A DNA stretch of 63,024 nucleotides from Kiritimatiellia bacterium (GCA_023953695.1 JAMLJG010000017.1:1-63024), one strand, 5' to 3'. Positions 17,717 through 28,539 are shown, counted from the stretch's first letter. Numbers and translations: made by a program. Notes: a model not told the origin generated them from the letters alone.

Positions 17717-18160
17717 ATGAACGCGCGAACCCTTGAGGCCTATCTCCGCGCCCACATTCCCCTCTCGCGCGGCATGCGCGTGCGAGTCGTGGAGCTCCAA
17801 GGCGCGCGAATCGCGCTTTCCGCTCCGCTTCGCCCCAACTGGAATCACCAACGCACGGCCTTCGGCGGCAGCATCGCAACACTCGGATTGCTCGCAGGCT
17901 GGTCGCTCATTCACGCACACCTCGAAAACGCAGGCATCCCGCACAACCTCGTGGTGAAATGCTTGTCGGTGGATTACTCGCGCCCGATCACCGGCGCGCT
18001 CACAGCGCGCGCGGAACTGCCGCCGATCGCAAAATGGAACCGCTTCCTCAGCGCTCTCAAGCGGCATAACAAAGGGAGCATCGTCATCGAGGCCTCCCTG
18101 CAACAGGACGACCAACCCGCCGCTCAACTATCCGCCACCTTCGTCGCGCTAACGCCCTGA
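17717..18160 (+). CDS. Hot-dog fold thioesterase (YiiD C-terminal type)
   Basis: A 147-residue hot-dog protein resembling the C-terminal domain of YiiD, a putative acyl-CoA thioesterase. The supporting block is NHQRTAFGGSIATLGLLAGW, typical of the hot-dog central helix, followed by VVKCLSVDYSRPITG and a beta-sheet C-terminus. The ATG at 17717 avoids overlap with the lipoprotein gene; one at 17687 is also open. The acyl substrate is unknown. It ends 50 bp before the convergent deaminase gene. Confidence 0.82.
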   Translation: MNARTLEAYLRAHIPLSRGMRVRVVELQGARIALSAPLRPNWNHQRTAFGGSIATLGLLAGWSLIHAHLENAGIPHNLVVKCLSVDYSRPITGALTARAELPPIAKWNRFLSALKRHNKGSIVIEASLQQDDQPAAQLSATFVALTP

Positions 18161-18210
18161 GCTGATCCGCAGCGGACGCACGGACGTCCCCATCCAAGCG
18201 GGGGTGGAAG

Positions 18211-19527
18211 CTAACTCAGCCCCGCGCGCTTCATCAATTTCTGGCGATGCCGTCGCACATCGGCTCGCAACTTTTCCTCGTCGAACTGGGTGAAATGGCC
18301 ATCTTCAAATAGAATCTGCCCATCCACAATCGTCATCAACACATCCGATGCAGTATTGGAATAGACGATGTTCGTCGCCGGATCGGTCGAAGGAATGGTG
18401 TGGATGGTGGACTGATCCACGAGAATCATGTTGGCGCGCTTGCCGACTTCCAGTGTCCCCAGCTCATCCTCCATTCCAATCGTGCGCGCTCCGCCCTCTG
18501 TCGCCATCCAGACAATATCGCGAGCGGGAAGCGCCTCGGCGCCCAGTCGGATCTTCTGCATCAATCCCGCCTCGCGCATCTCCATGAATTGATCGAGCCG
18601 ATTGTTGCACGGCGCGCCATCCGCGCCGAGAGACACCGTGATGCCCGCCTTGAGATATTCCGGAATCGGGGCGATGCCGGAGGCCAGCTTGAAATTCGCC
18701 GAGGGGCAGTGCATCACCTTCGTCTGCGTTTCCGCCAACAACTCGCGCTCCTGTTGCTGCGTGTGCACGCAGTGCGCCAGGCACACATCGGCGCCCGACA
18801 TCCCGACCGAGTGCAGATAGTCCACGTTATATTTGCCCGTCCGCTCGCGAACGAGTTGAACCTCCTCAATCTGCTCCGATGAATGCGTGTGCAGCAAGAG
18901 CCCGTGCTCCCGCGCATAATCGGAGGCGACGCGCATATTGCGACCCGAACAACTCAGCGCGAAACGTGGCGCTACACCCACGCGCAGGCGTTCATGCCCA
19001 CCCCACCGCTCCTGCAACACATCGAGATCGGCCAACGCATCCTCGATATCCACCGCTAACGGCGCGTAACCGCCGGTCTCATCCATCAGACAGTGCCCGA
19101 TCACCCCGACCAGCCCCATCTTGTCCGCCGCGCGAAACGCATGTTCGGTGTGGCGCACGGTTTCAATCGAGAAAAACGATGTCGTCCCGCCTCGGATCAT
19201 CTCCGCACATGCGAGCGAGGCAGAAGTAAAAATGGAATCCTCGTCATGCGCTGCTTCCAGCGGCCACACCACCTTCTTCAGCCACGGCAACAAGGGCAAA
19301 TCTTCGCCCGCGCCGCGAAAAATCGCTTGGCAGAAGTGAATGTGCGTCTGAATCAGCCCCGGCATCAACAACTGCCCATCCGCGTCCACCACAACATCCG
19401 CGCGCGCGGTAAAACGGCCTACCTTCGCAATTCTCCCATCTCGCACGAGAACAGACCCATTTTCGATCGCGGGCTGCCGGGCAGCGGGCCAAACCAAGGC
19501 ATTCTTAATCAATAAATCACGTCCCAT
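18211..19527 (-). CDS. TrzA/MtaD-type amidohydrolase, probable 5-methylthioadenosine/S-adenosylhomocysteine deaminase
   Basis: A 438-residue metal-dependent hydrolase of the cytosine/adenosine deaminase-like branch. Metal ligands are visible: H62 and H64 (QTHIHF), H215 with catalytic E218 (LLHTHSSE), H252 (LAHCVH) and D303 (LGADGAPCNN). Small N- and C-terminal beta strands form the usual accessory sandwich. In this subfamily the common reaction is deamination of methylthioadenosine or S-adenosylhomocysteine; guanine and triazine deaminases share the same motifs, so the substrate is a family guess. The gene is monocistronic and diverges from the LysM gene. Confidence 0.85.
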   Translation of the reverse strand: MGRDLLIKNALVWPAARQPAIENGSVLVRDGRIAKVGRFTARADVVVDADGQLLMPGLIQTHIHFCQAIFRGAGEDLPLLPWLKKVVWPLEAAHDEDSIFTSASLACAEMIRGGTTSFFSIETVRHTEHAFRAADKMGLVGVIGHCLMDETGGYAPLAVDIEDALADLDVLQERWGGHERLRVGVAPRFALSCSGRNMRVASDYAREHGLLLHTHSSEQIEEVQLVRERTGKYNVDYLHSVGMSGADVCLAHCVHTQQQERELLAETQTKVMHCPSANFKLASGIAPIPEYLKAGITVSLGADGAPCNNRLDQFMEMREAGLMQKIRLGAEALPARDIVWMATEGGARTIGMEDELGTLEVGKRANMILVDQSTIHTIPSTDPATNIVYSNTASDVLMTIVDGQILFEDGHFTQFDEEKLRADVRRHRQKLMKRAGLS

Positions 19528-19573
19528 AATCGCGAGCGCTCCTCATTTTTCAGGCATCCCCTGCCGCGTCAAT

Positions 19574-19601
19574 TTGCTTGTGAACTCCGCGTCTATAGAT
19601 T
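19574..19601 (+). promoter_or_regulatory. Possible sigma-70-type promoter for the LysM lipoprotein gene
   Basis: TTGCTT (19574-19579) is followed after 16 bp by TAGATT (19596-19601) within the A/T-rich run TATAGATTAT, 13 bp before the ATG. The fit is moderate and it was found by eye. Confidence 0.3.
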
Positions 19602-19614
19602 ATGCAGTTTTCTT

Positions 19615-20199
19615 ATGGCTCGTGCAAAACATCTTCTCTCCATCGTAACGCTGTTGAGTCTCCCGCTCCTCACAGGCTGTCTAGCCACCTACGACGCCCA
19701 ACAGTCACAAAGGGAGGCCGCACTCCAAGCGGATATGAGGATTCTTCAGGAAGAAAATCAGCGCCTCAAGGGCCGCGTGGAAAGCTTCGATCTCGAAATC
19801 GAACGCCTCACTCGCAATGTGGACGCGGTCCGCACGGCCCCCAGCGGGGCCTCCGCTGCCGATGTCCAAGCCCTCCAGCAGCGCATCGCACAGTTGGAAA
19901 CTCAACTCCGCACACTCGACGCCGCGCGCGAACGGGACCGCCGCGAAATCATTGATTCCCTCAGCTCCAAGCTGACCGCCGCCGTCGCCAGCCGCCCCGC
20001 CCCACGACCCACAAGCCCACCCCCCACACGCCGTGGCGGAACGCAAGAAGGCTACGAACACGTCGTCGAAAGCGGCCAAACTCTTTCCGCGATCGCATCC
20101 GCATACAATGTCAGCGCCAAATCCATCATTGATGCCAACAACCTGACAAAACCGGATCAACTGCGCGTTGGGCAAAAACTCTTTATCCCCGCCCCCTAA
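19615..20199 (+). CDS. LysM-domain lipoprotein with coiled coil
   Basis: A 194-residue exported protein. The signal peptide ends in a lipobox (LLTGC, Cys 22). Residues 28-125 are rich in Glu, Gln, Leu and Arg in heptad-like order and should form a coiled coil. A Pro-rich hinge follows (128-140), then one LysM domain at about 147-192 (HVVESGQTLSAIASAYNV through LRVGQKLFIP), which binds peptidoglycan. The arrangement suggests a periplasmic lipoprotein tethering the outer membrane to the cell wall or guiding a hydrolase. The next gene starts 7 bp after its stop. Confidence 0.9.
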   Translation: MARAKHLLSIVTLLSLPLLTGCLATYDAQQSQREAALQADMRILQEENQRLKGRVESFDLEIERLTRNVDAVRTAPSGASAADVQALQQRIAQLETQLRTLDAARERDRREIIDSLSSKLTAAVASRPAPRPTSPPPTRRGGTQEGYEHVVESGQTLSAIASAYNVSAKSIIDANNLTKPDQLRVGQKLFIPAP

Positions 20200-20206
20200 G
20201 ATTCGC

Positions 20207-20971
20207 ATGAGCTGGCGACTCCGCAAATCGAAGAATGCGATCTACGGGCCCGTAGAAATGGCCGAGCTGCGCTACTGGGCAGCGGACGGCCGAATCCTCG
20301 CAACCGACGAAATCAGCGAAAATGAAGGCCCCTGGAAACCCGCCTCGGATCACCCCTCGCTCGAACTCGACTGGCTCATTGCACGGCTGGACAGCCCGAC
20401 CCGCGGCCCGCTCCATCTTCGCGTCTGTGCAGAACTCCTGCACCGTCGCATCTTGCGTGGCGATGAAGCGCTCGTGCACAGCAGAACGGGCGAACGGACC
20501 CCTCTGGCTCTGGCGTTGGCCGCCGAACTCCTTCGCTCAGGCAAACCCGTGCCCGCACCACAGGAATCTGCGCCCGGCCCGACGGCTTCGCAGCAGCCTG
20601 CGCCGGCCAGCGCTCCCTCCGAGGGGCGTGGCCAAGCGATGCTGGAACGCGCCTTGCGCGATGCCGAACGGCGAAACGAGCGATTGCGCGCGCTGAGCAT
20701 CGAACAGGACGAAGAACGGCAATCCCTCCGCCGCGCTCTCGAAGAACTGCAAAACAACACCTCGGGCACAGCGGATCAGATGGCTCAACTCTCCGACGCT
20801 CGCGATCAAGCGGAAGCGCGTGTCGCCGAACTCGCCTCCGAGCTCGAAAAGCTGCGAGAGCAACACAACGAGACACTTCACGAATTTCGCGAACTCAACG
20901 CGCGCTACATCCAACTGCGCGACGAAGGACCTGGCGCCAACGCCGGAAAACCCAAAGTTCGCCTCGCGTAG
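20207..20971 (+). CDS. GYF_2-like domain protein with C-terminal coiled coil
   Basis: A 254-residue protein of unknown function. The first 50 residues resemble the GYF_2 (DUF4339) fold seen in many environmental bacteria: YGPVEMAELRYWAADGRI then a Trp-Lys-Pro. The middle (about 118-145) is Pro/Ala-rich and disordered. Residues 150-245 are a long Glu/Arg/Leu coiled coil. There is no signal peptide. It is 7 bp downstream of the LysM gene and probably co-transcribed, so a shared role at the envelope is possible. The start chosen is the ATG that begins the GYF-like strand. Confidence 0.75.
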   Translation: MSWRLRKSKNAIYGPVEMAELRYWAADGRILATDEISENEGPWKPASDHPSLELDWLIARLDSPTRGPLHLRVCAELLHRRILRGDEALVHSRTGERTPLALALAAELLRSGKPVPAPQESAPGPTASQQPAPASAPSEGRGQAMLERALRDAERRNERLRALSIEQDEERQSLRRALEELQNNTSGTADQMAQLSDARDQAEARVAELASELEKLREQHNETLHEFRELNARYIQLRDEGPGANAGKPKVRLA

Positions 20972-21035
20972 TGCCCGTCTCCTTGCGCGCACACGGCGCG
21001 CATCATCCCCTTCTCAATGCCCTTGTTCAACAGCA

Positions 21036-21064
21036 TTGGAAATCGGAGCGCCCGCGTGTATGCT
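21036..21064 (+). promoter_or_regulatory. Probable sigma-70-type promoter for the M29 aminopeptidase gene
   Basis: TTGGAA (21036-21041) and TATGCT (21059-21064) are separated by exactly 17 bp and end 26 bp before the ATG at 21091. An AAGGAG ribosome site lies between. The spacing is ideal and each hexamer matches consensus at four positions. Confidence 0.45.
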
Positions 21065-21090
21065 GGCCCCGTGCAAGGAGCTATTTATCC

Positions 21091-22176
21091 ATGATCCAAG
21101 ACCCACGCATCCGCAAATTCGCGCAACTACTCGCCCACTACTCCATCTACGCCAAGAAAGGCGAAACGATCGGCATCGAAGGGCCCGACACCACCGCGCC
21201 ACTCGTGCAAGATCTCTACGAGGAACTGCTTCGCGCAGGCGCGTACCCCATCGTGCGCATGACGCCCGCCGGCCTGACGGAGGCTTTCTTCAAACATGGC
21301 CAGGCGCTTCACTTCGACACGTTGCCGAGATTCGAAATGGCCTATGCCAGGAACATGGATGGCACCGTCCGCATCATGGGCAGCTCGAACACGCGGGCGC
21401 TCTCCGCCACTGATCCCTCGAAAATGGCGCGCTTCGCCAAGACCCGTCGCCCTGTGCGACGGATCATGCTCGCCAAGAAATGGGCGCTCACCCTCTTTCC
21501 GACCGAAGCGTATGCGCAAGACGCGGAAATGAGCCTCGCCGATTTCTCCGATTTTGTCTTTCGCGCGAACCTGCTCCATCTCGATGATCCCGTGAAGGCG
21601 TGGAAAGAAGAAGAGCGCAAACAGAAAAAACTCATCGCGAAACTGCGCAACGCTGACAAGATCCGCATCGTCGGACCCGAAACAGACCTAACGATGTCTG
21701 TAAAAGGCCGCACATTCATACCCTCAGTCGCGACACAGAATGTGCCGAGCGGAGAGATCTTCACCGGCCCGGTCGAGCACTCCGCTGAAGGCCATATCCG
21801 CTACGACTTCCCCGTCTGCGAAGGTGGACGTGAGATAGACGGTATCCGATTGGTCTTCAAGAAAGGCCTCGTCGTGGAAGCCACGGCAACCAAGAACCAG
21901 GATTACCTGCTCAAAATGCTCGACATGGACCCCGGCGCGCGCCGTCTCGGCGAGCTGGGAATCGGTACCAACTACGACATTCAGCGATTTATCAAGAACA
22001 TCCTCTTCGATGAAAAGATCGGAGGTTCCATTCATCTGGCGCTTGGCGAATCCTATGAAGAGACCGGCGGCAAGAATAAATCAGGCCTACATTGGGACAT
22101 GATCAAAGACCTTCGCCGTGGCGGAGCCATCTACGTGGACGGCAAGCTCTTCCAAAAGGACGGCAAGTTCGTCTAA
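21091..22176 (+). CDS. M29-family (AmpT/thermophilic-type) aminopeptidase
   Basis: A 361-residue metallo-aminopeptidase of family M29, which trims N-terminal residues from peptides in the cytoplasm using two metal ions. Family blocks are in order: NVPSGEIFTGP (metal-ligand Glu), RLGELGIGTN (second Glu), NILFDEKIGGSIHLALGES (His) and SGLHWDMIKDL (His and Asp). All expected ligands are therefore present. Length is slightly short for the family (about 370-410) but complete. The ATG at 21091 has AAGGAG upstream and a candidate promoter; the frame is open to 20971 but overlaps the previous gene. Confidence 0.9.
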   Translation: MIQDPRIRKFAQLLAHYSIYAKKGETIGIEGPDTTAPLVQDLYEELLRAGAYPIVRMTPAGLTEAFFKHGQALHFDTLPRFEMAYARNMDGTVRIMGSSNTRALSATDPSKMARFAKTRRPVRRIMLAKKWALTLFPTEAYAQDAEMSLADFSDFVFRANLLHLDDPVKAWKEEERKQKKLIAKLRNADKIRIVGPETDLTMSVKGRTFIPSVATQNVPSGEIFTGPVEHSAEGHIRYDFPVCEGGREIDGIRLVFKKGLVVEATATKNQDYLLKMLDMDPGARRLGELGIGTNYDIQRFIKNILFDEKIGGSIHLALGESYEETGGKNKSGLHWDMIKDLRRGGAIYVDGKLFQKDGKFV

Positions 22177-22292
22177 AAGACGGCCCGCCTGCACACGTCT
22201 ATCACGCACCGCTCAACGCAGCAGCGCGAGACGCCGCGAGGTCGCCCCTTTCCGCGAATGGGTGGCGACGATAGCCGAATGCCGCGGACGAA

Positions 22293-23651
<1,359 letters not shown>

Positions 23652-23774
23652 TTATTTCCGTTAACCCGCTCCGGCCTACACGCCTTAAGGTCTCGGGCCG
23701 TGGAGTGTAACGATCCAAGTCTTTGATGCACGCATTTTTCTTGAAAACTTTCCACTCCCGGCCGGTTTCATGCC

Positions 23775-23803
23775 CCCCTGTTTTCGCGAGCAGAAAATAG
23801 GGG
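23775..23803 (-). terminator. Terminator-like hairpin downstream of kdsB
   Basis: An 11-bp stem with one wobble pair (CCCCTGTTTTC, 7-nt loop, GAAAATAGGGG) lies 14 bp beyond the kdsB stop. There is no long T-run, but position and strength fit a transcript end for the minus-strand operon. Confidence 0.55.
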
Positions 23804-23817
23804 CCCCGCGCAGCTTT

Positions 23818-24576
23818 CTAGTCGGTCAGGCCCGCGGCGCGAAGCGCCACCTCGGCCCGCGGGATGTCTTCGGGAGTGTCTACGCCCAGACCGATGTGAT
23901 CGGTCGGCAGCACCTTGATTCGCGCGCCCATTTGGAGAGCGCGCAGTTGTTCGAGTTTCTCCGCCTGCTCCAGCGGCGAGGGCGGAGTGGCAACCATTCG
24001 ATCGAGAAACGCGCGTCGGTAGCCATAGATCCCAATGTGGCGCCAATGCAATTGCACATTGAGCGCTTCTTCCTCTGAACGAGCATCGCGAATATGAGGA
24101 ATCGGCTCCCGCGAAAAATAGAGAGCGCGCTGCTCGTGGTCCCACACCGCTTTGACCACCGCGGGACTGCACAGTTCGGCAACCGTGCGAATGTGCGTCG
24201 CTGCCGTCGCCATGTCCCACTCGCGCGATGCGGACAGCGTCTCCGCCAGCGCATCAATCAAGGCGGAATCTATCAGGGGCTCATCGCCCTGCACATTGAT
24301 GATCACATCGGCAGCGAGATCGCGCACGGCCTCCGCAATTCGATCCGTCCCACTCGGGTGGTCTGCGCGCGTCATGACCGCTTCCCCACCAAATGCGCGC
24401 ACGGCCTCCAGAATGCGTTCATCGTCCGTGGCGACACGGATTCGCGTCGCGCGGGCGCTCTGCGCCGCGCGCTCATACACCCATTGAATCAACGGCTTTC
24501 CACACAGCGGAAGCAAGGGCTTGCCGGGCAGCCGGGTTGAACCATAGCGCGCGGGAATGACAATGGCGACCGACAT
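23818..24576 (-). CDS. kdsB: 3-deoxy-manno-octulosonate cytidylyltransferase (CMP-KDO synthetase)
   Basis: A 252-residue enzyme that activates KDO as CMP-KDO for lipopolysaccharide core assembly. Diagnostic motifs are IPARYGSTRLPGKPL at residues 6-20, INVQGDEPLI near 94-103, and YFSREPIPHIR in the middle. Length is standard. Translation starts 2 bp after the rfaE1 stop, placing it as the last gene of a five-gene operon. Its presence, with rfaE1, shows that the organism makes an outer membrane with KDO/heptose-containing lipopolysaccharide. Confidence 0.96.
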   Translation of the reverse strand: MSVAIVIPARYGSTRLPGKPLLPLCGKPLIQWVYERAAQSARATRIRVATDDERILEAVRAFGGEAVMTRADHPSGTDRIAEAVRDLAADVIINVQGDEPLIDSALIDALAETLSASREWDMATAATHIRTVAELCSPAVVKAVWDHEQRALYFSREPIPHIRDARSEEEALNVQLHWRHIGIYGYRRAFLDRMVATPPSPLEQAEKLEQLRALQMGARIKVLPTDHIGLGVDTPEDIPRAEVALRAAGLTD

Positions 24577-24578
24577 GG

Positions 24579-25583
24579 CTAGACCCGCATGTAGTTCAAC
24601 AGCTCTTCTCGTGTGCAGGTGGCCGTGCCGAGCTTGCTGACCACAACACCCGCCGCATAGTTCGCGAGTTCTGCCGCCATTTCGAAATCGGCGCCCGCCG
24701 CAAGCGCGAGCATGCAGGTGGCGATGACGGTGTCCCCCGCCCCGCTCAAATCGAACACTTCTCTCGCGCGGGTGGGCACATGAATCGTCGGCCTGCCCTG
24801 AGCGGCGAGCAGGAGTCCGTGGGGGCCGAGCGTGATTATGAGCATTTCCGGATTCCATCGCTCGATCAGAATGTCGGCCACTTTCTGCAGAGGCTGATCG
24901 CGCAGCGGATCGTCGTGCGGTCCCGGGTCTTTCACCCCCGCGTGCGCAAAGGCTTCCTTGCGGTTCGGCTTGGCCAGCGTCAGTCCCTCAAATCGCAATT
25001 CATGGTTGTCCTTTGGATCGAGGCCGACCCGTATCTTCTTTCGCCGCGCAAGGGCCATGAGCGCGTCAATCACCGGCTGCTGAATGACGCCCTTGCTATA
25101 GTCCTCAACAATCACGCCGTGAACGCCCTCCAGTGAACGCTCCATCCGGCGAATGAATTCACTCTGCTGCCGCGCGGTGAATTGAGTGTAGCGCTCCCAA
25201 TCCACGCGGACGACTTGCTGCCGCTCTGCCACAATTCGGGTCTTCACGGTCGTGGGCACGTGCGCGAGCTGCAAAACGGCATCGGTCTTCACGCCGGCTC
25301 CGCGCAGGAGTTCAAGCAGGGCGCGCCCGTGTCCATCGCGACCCACAACACCAGCCACCCCAGCCGAGCCGCCGAGCGCGCGAATGTTGACAGCGGCATT
25401 GCACGCGCCTCCCGGCACACTGTTTTCCCGCGCAACGCGAAGCACAGGCACCGGCGCTTCAGGCGAAATGCGGCTCACATGGCCGTGGATGTAGTGGTCG
25501 AGCATCAAATCACCCACAACCAAAATCTTCTGGCGGGAAAATCGGGCCATCAGGGCTCGCGCGCGTTCCGTATTAATTGACAT
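24579..25583 (-). CDS. rfaE1: D-glycero-beta-D-manno-heptose-7-phosphate kinase (RfaE domain I)
   Basis: A 334-residue ribokinase-family sugar kinase equal to the first domain of HldE. Key segments are KILVVGDLMLDHYIHG at the N-terminus, SVPGGACNAAVNIRALGG, and the C-terminal DLSGAGDTVIA with catalytic Asp. It phosphorylates heptose-7-phosphate at C1 on the path to ADP-heptose. The second (cytidylyltransferase-like) domain of HldE is absent, so that step must be encoded separately. Its start overlaps the DUF3108 stop by 11 bp, and kdsB follows immediately. Confidence 0.94.
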   Translation of the reverse strand: MSINTERARALMARFSRQKILVVGDLMLDHYIHGHVSRISPEAPVPVLRVARENSVPGGACNAAVNIRALGGSAGVAGVVGRDGHGRALLELLRGAGVKTDAVLQLAHVPTTVKTRIVAERQQVVRVDWERYTQFTARQQSEFIRRMERSLEGVHGVIVEDYSKGVIQQPVIDALMALARRKKIRVGLDPKDNHELRFEGLTLAKPNRKEAFAHAGVKDPGPHDDPLRDQPLQKVADILIERWNPEMLIITLGPHGLLLAAQGRPTIHVPTRAREVFDLSGAGDTVIATCMLALAAGADFEMAAELANYAAGVVVSKLGTATCTREELLNYMRV

Positions 25584-26439
25584 GCTTATTCTCCTCTGCA
25601 GCGCGGGTCGTGGACATATCTGCCGCCCCTGATGTCTGCTTGCCGCGCACCCAGGAATCGTGGCCCGGGCCTCGGACCTCGCGCAAATTGATGTGAATAT
25701 CCGCAACCGGCACGGTGGCCTGTATACGGGTCGCCACACGGCGCGCATCATGCGAGACCCACACCACCATCTTCCCTTTTCGGACAAACAATCCCTCGAA
25801 GGCGGCCTCAGGCGTGACCCGCACGCTTTTGACTTTGCCGAAACCCTCCATCTTCATCGTATCAATTGAGCCGACATTCAGAAACACGTCGTAGATTTTC
25901 TCGTCCGCCATCACGCGATATTCCACCTGCTCGCCCGGCGTGAAGGCGCGCTTGCGCATAAAATACATAAAGGTCACAAGGTCGCGCGTGTCGGCATCAA
26001 TCGCAAAGTCTTTCTTCCGGTTCTTGAGGGCATCGGTCCAGTGAGCAACCCCAGCGGCGTGATCAAACACGGTCACTTCGTCGGTCTTCCGCTTCCCCTC
26101 GCTCAACTTCTTCACAAATCGAATGGGGAGAAATGGGACGGGATCAATCACGGCTTCAATAGTGTCGTCCACCGGATAGATTTTGCTCAGGAACGAGTTG
26201 CTCTTCGTGCGATAGCGGATCAGCAACAAGCGGCGACCCTCTTCTTCCATCCACTCCGTCGTGACGCGGGTCTCGCCGACGCGGATCACTCCCCAGTGAA
26301 TGCTATACACCAGCTCCTCGCCCACATCGAACCAGAGGGCCGGAGGTTCGCTCGCGGACTCCGCGCGCGCGATCCAACCCCACGCGCCTGAGAACAAGGC
26401 AAGCGCCAGCAACAAGAAGAGGCGAAACTTATGCAACAC
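25573..26439 (-). CDS. DUF3108 domain-containing exported protein
   Basis: A protein of about 288 residues with a signal peptide (hydrophobic core LFLLLALALFSGAW, cleavage near ARAES). The mature part matches DUF3108: YSIHWGVIRVG near the start, then FLSKIYPVDDTIEAVID and the YRVMADEKIYDVF region, a beta-barrel-like periplasmic fold of unknown role. No ATG is available; the GTG at 26439 or TTG at 26436 is the likely start, both overlapping the holA stop. Its place between holA and rfaE1-kdsB suggests an envelope role linked to lipopolysaccharide, though this is context only. Confidence 0.85.
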   Translation of the reverse strand: MLHKFRLFLLLALALFSGAWGWIARAESASEPPALWFDVGEELVYSIHWGVIRVGETRVTTEWMEEEGRRLLLIRYRTKSNSFLSKIYPVDDTIEAVIDPVPFLPIRFVKKLSEGKRKTDEVTVFDHAAGVAHWTDALKNRKKDFAIDADTRDLVTFMYFMRKRAFTPGEQVEYRVMADEKIYDVFLNVGSIDTMKMEGFGKVKSVRVTPEAAFEGLFVRKGKMVVWVSHDARRVATRIQATVPVADIHINLREVRGPGHDSWVRGKQTSGAADMSTTRAAEENKHVN

Positions 26440-27583
26440 GGCGATCTTTCCCGATGATTTTGATGAGACACGTTTCCAACAGGAGCTCCTGCGGCACGCT
26501 GGAGCGCAACATCGCCTCGTGCCCATCCAACAGGATACGCTGCGCGCGCACCAGCTCCGCGCGAGAATAGGCCGCCGCCTGTGCGCCCAGCCGACCCGCG
26601 CGCCACGGATTCATTTTCGCCGGATGCAGATTGTCGGGCAAATGTCCGAGCAAATCTTCAGCCCCTCCCGCGCCGTTCCAGTCCGCTTTATACCACGGTT
26701 TTTCGCCGTGAATGCGCAGCCAACGCTGATCCAGCGCAATGCGAAATACCAGCAGTTCGCGCACGCGATTCTGCAGACCCATGATCAAGACAAACGCTTT
26801 CTCGTTCTGGAAAAGCAACTGGCGCAGCGTCTCCAGCGAGCGGGCCAAATCGCGTTCGCCCAGCGTATCCGCCAAATCCCAACCCGCCGCCTCGCGCGCG
26901 GGCGAAACCATTGTACGGATATCCTCCTCCGTCACATCGCGCCGCTCCCCGAGATAGGTGCGCAACTTCTCCACCTCCTGCCCAAGCTGGCGCGACTGGC
27001 TTCCCACTTTCCCGATCAGCGATTGAATAACGCTATCGGAAGCGCGCAAATCGGCCTCGCGCAATAGCGAGCGAATAATCTCCCGTGTATATTTTTCGCG
27101 GTCACCCGCTTTCTCCGGAACGCTAAACTCTTGGACGTCGGCAACCGCTTGACACGCTTTGTAAAACGAGGACCGCCGATCCACTTTGGACGCGCTGATG
27201 ACAAACCGCTGGCCGTCGAGCAGTCCCCCCTTGAGCAATTCAGCCAAGCGCGCGATCTCTGCTTTCACCTCGGCTGTTCGACTCGCTCGCGTCTCCGCAA
27301 AAAATTCGGCATCGCGCAACCAGACCGTCTTCGACGCGCCAAAGAACCCCACGGTGTTGAGGCTCGCGCGACACTGTTGCAGCGCCGAAATGATCGAATC
27401 CTTCGTGTCCAAGCGCCCCTCAATGATCTCCAGGCCGAACGCCTGCTGATCCGGCGGACATAGCTGCGCCACCAGGTCGCGCGCATGCCGACTCACCAGG
27501 AACTCGTCGCTGCCCCAAATCAGCCAAACGCTCTTCTCGCCCTTTGGTGCGCTTGACTCTTTCTGTTCGCTCTTCTTTGCCAT
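26429..27583 (-). CDS. holA: DNA polymerase III subunit delta
   Basis: A 384-residue clamp-loader delta subunit. Supporting segments are WLIWGSDEFLVSRHARDL at the N-terminus (the degenerate ATP-site strand-loop), GFFGASKTVWLRDAEFF, an AAA-like lid region, and the C-terminal helical domain LLFQNEKAFVLIMGLQNRVREL. The delta subunit opens the sliding clamp during loading. The start overlaps the upstream protease stop as TGATG. Length is normal. Confidence 0.88.
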   Translation of the reverse strand: MAKKSEQKESSAPKGEKSVWLIWGSDEFLVSRHARDLVAQLCPPDQQAFGLEIIEGRLDTKDSIISALQQCRASLNTVGFFGASKTVWLRDAEFFAETRASRTAEVKAEIARLAELLKGGLLDGQRFVISASKVDRRSSFYKACQAVADVQEFSVPEKAGDREKYTREIIRSLLREADLRASDSVIQSLIGKVGSQSRQLGQEVEKLRTYLGERRDVTEEDIRTMVSPAREAAGWDLADTLGERDLARSLETLRQLLFQNEKAFVLIMGLQNRVRELLVFRIALDQRWLRIHGEKPWYKADWNGAGGAEDLLGHLPDNLHPAKMNPWRAGRLGAQAAAYSRAELVRAQRILLDGHEAMLRSSVPQELLLETCLIKIIGKDRRVA

Positions 27584-28470
27584 CAAAACCTCTGCGGCAA
27601 CGAAACCTGCCGCTGCAGCGCTTCTTCCAAGTCCGCGCTGCTCAACGGCGACCCTTCCAGTCGCGCATCCAACGCCACACGCCAATCCGCGCCCGTCGCC
27701 ACATCCGCAACATAAGCGGGCATCCGCGCACTTCCAATGCGATTCTCGATCAGCGTAACAAGTTCCTGCGTCGCCCGATAGAAGAAACGCGCGGCGGCCG
27801 GGTCCTCCGGCAACTCTCGGCGCTGCGTGAGTTTTTCGATCGTTTCGACCTCTTCCCCAGACAAACCCGCCCATTTCCCCGTCACACGACGTCCATACTT
27901 GCTGCGATAATCGCGGCTCACGGCGAGGCCCAAATGCCCAGCCAATCCTTCGTCGAGCCACAGCGGCACATTGGTGCCATACGCATCGCGCATCACGACA
28001 TGCACTAACTCATGCGCCAAACGATCCGGCCGCGCGGCCTCCACACCGCCATCGCGCAAAAAGATCTCATCCCGCAGGCTCACCGCCAATCCATCGGGCC
28101 GCGAACCCGTGGCGCGAACCAACCCCTCCCACCCATTCGATGAGGCCACGAGAAATATACGGATCGGCTGCGTTGGCGGTTCAACACCGAGATGCATCGC
28201 AATCTCAGGCAAGGAAAACGCCGCCTCGTCCAGAATCGCGCCCGCCTGTGCGTCATCAGGAGCATACGCCGAAATGCGGACACTTCGCGCCATCTGCAGC
28301 GACCCCGGCGACTCGCGAAGCACGCGACGCGCCACGGGAGACAAGGCAGGATCATGCCGCACTACGTCTCGCTCGCGCCACCACCACGCGAGCGCGAAGA
28401 GAACACCGGCCACCGCGAATGCGATCCATAGACTGCGCCGTTTTGGAATTTGAGCAGGCAACCTTGACAC
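27583..28470 (-). CDS. Membrane-anchored zinc metallopeptidase-like protein (peptidase MA type)
   Basis: A 295-residue protein with one N-terminal membrane helix (about residues 13-31) and a gluzincin-like active site: H153-E154-L-V-H157 followed by E174 in WLDEGLAGHL. This matches the peptidase MA-like family, so the domain should face the periplasm and bind one zinc. Substrate unknown. The only reasonable start is a GTG. It is the first gene of the operon leading to holA and the lipopolysaccharide genes, and diverges from the HIT gene by 69 bp. Confidence 0.83.
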   Translation of the reverse strand: MSRLPAQIPKRRSLWIAFAVAGVLFALAWWWRERDVVRHDPALSPVARRVLRESPGSLQMARSVRISAYAPDDAQAGAILDEAAFSLPEIAMHLGVEPPTQPIRIFLVASSNGWEGLVRATGSRPDGLAVSLRDEIFLRDGGVEAARPDRLAHELVHVVMRDAYGTNVPLWLDEGLAGHLGLAVSRDYRSKYGRRVTGKWAGLSGEEVETIEKLTQRRELPEDPAAARFFYRATQELVTLIENRIGSARMPAYVADVATGADWRVALDARLEGSPLSSADLEEALQRQVSLPQRF

Positions 28471-28539
28471 CTAAATATCCCCCACTAGACTGCCCATTAT
28501 GCCTTGGCCGGTCAAATCCGAGCTGTGGGTGAAACCGAT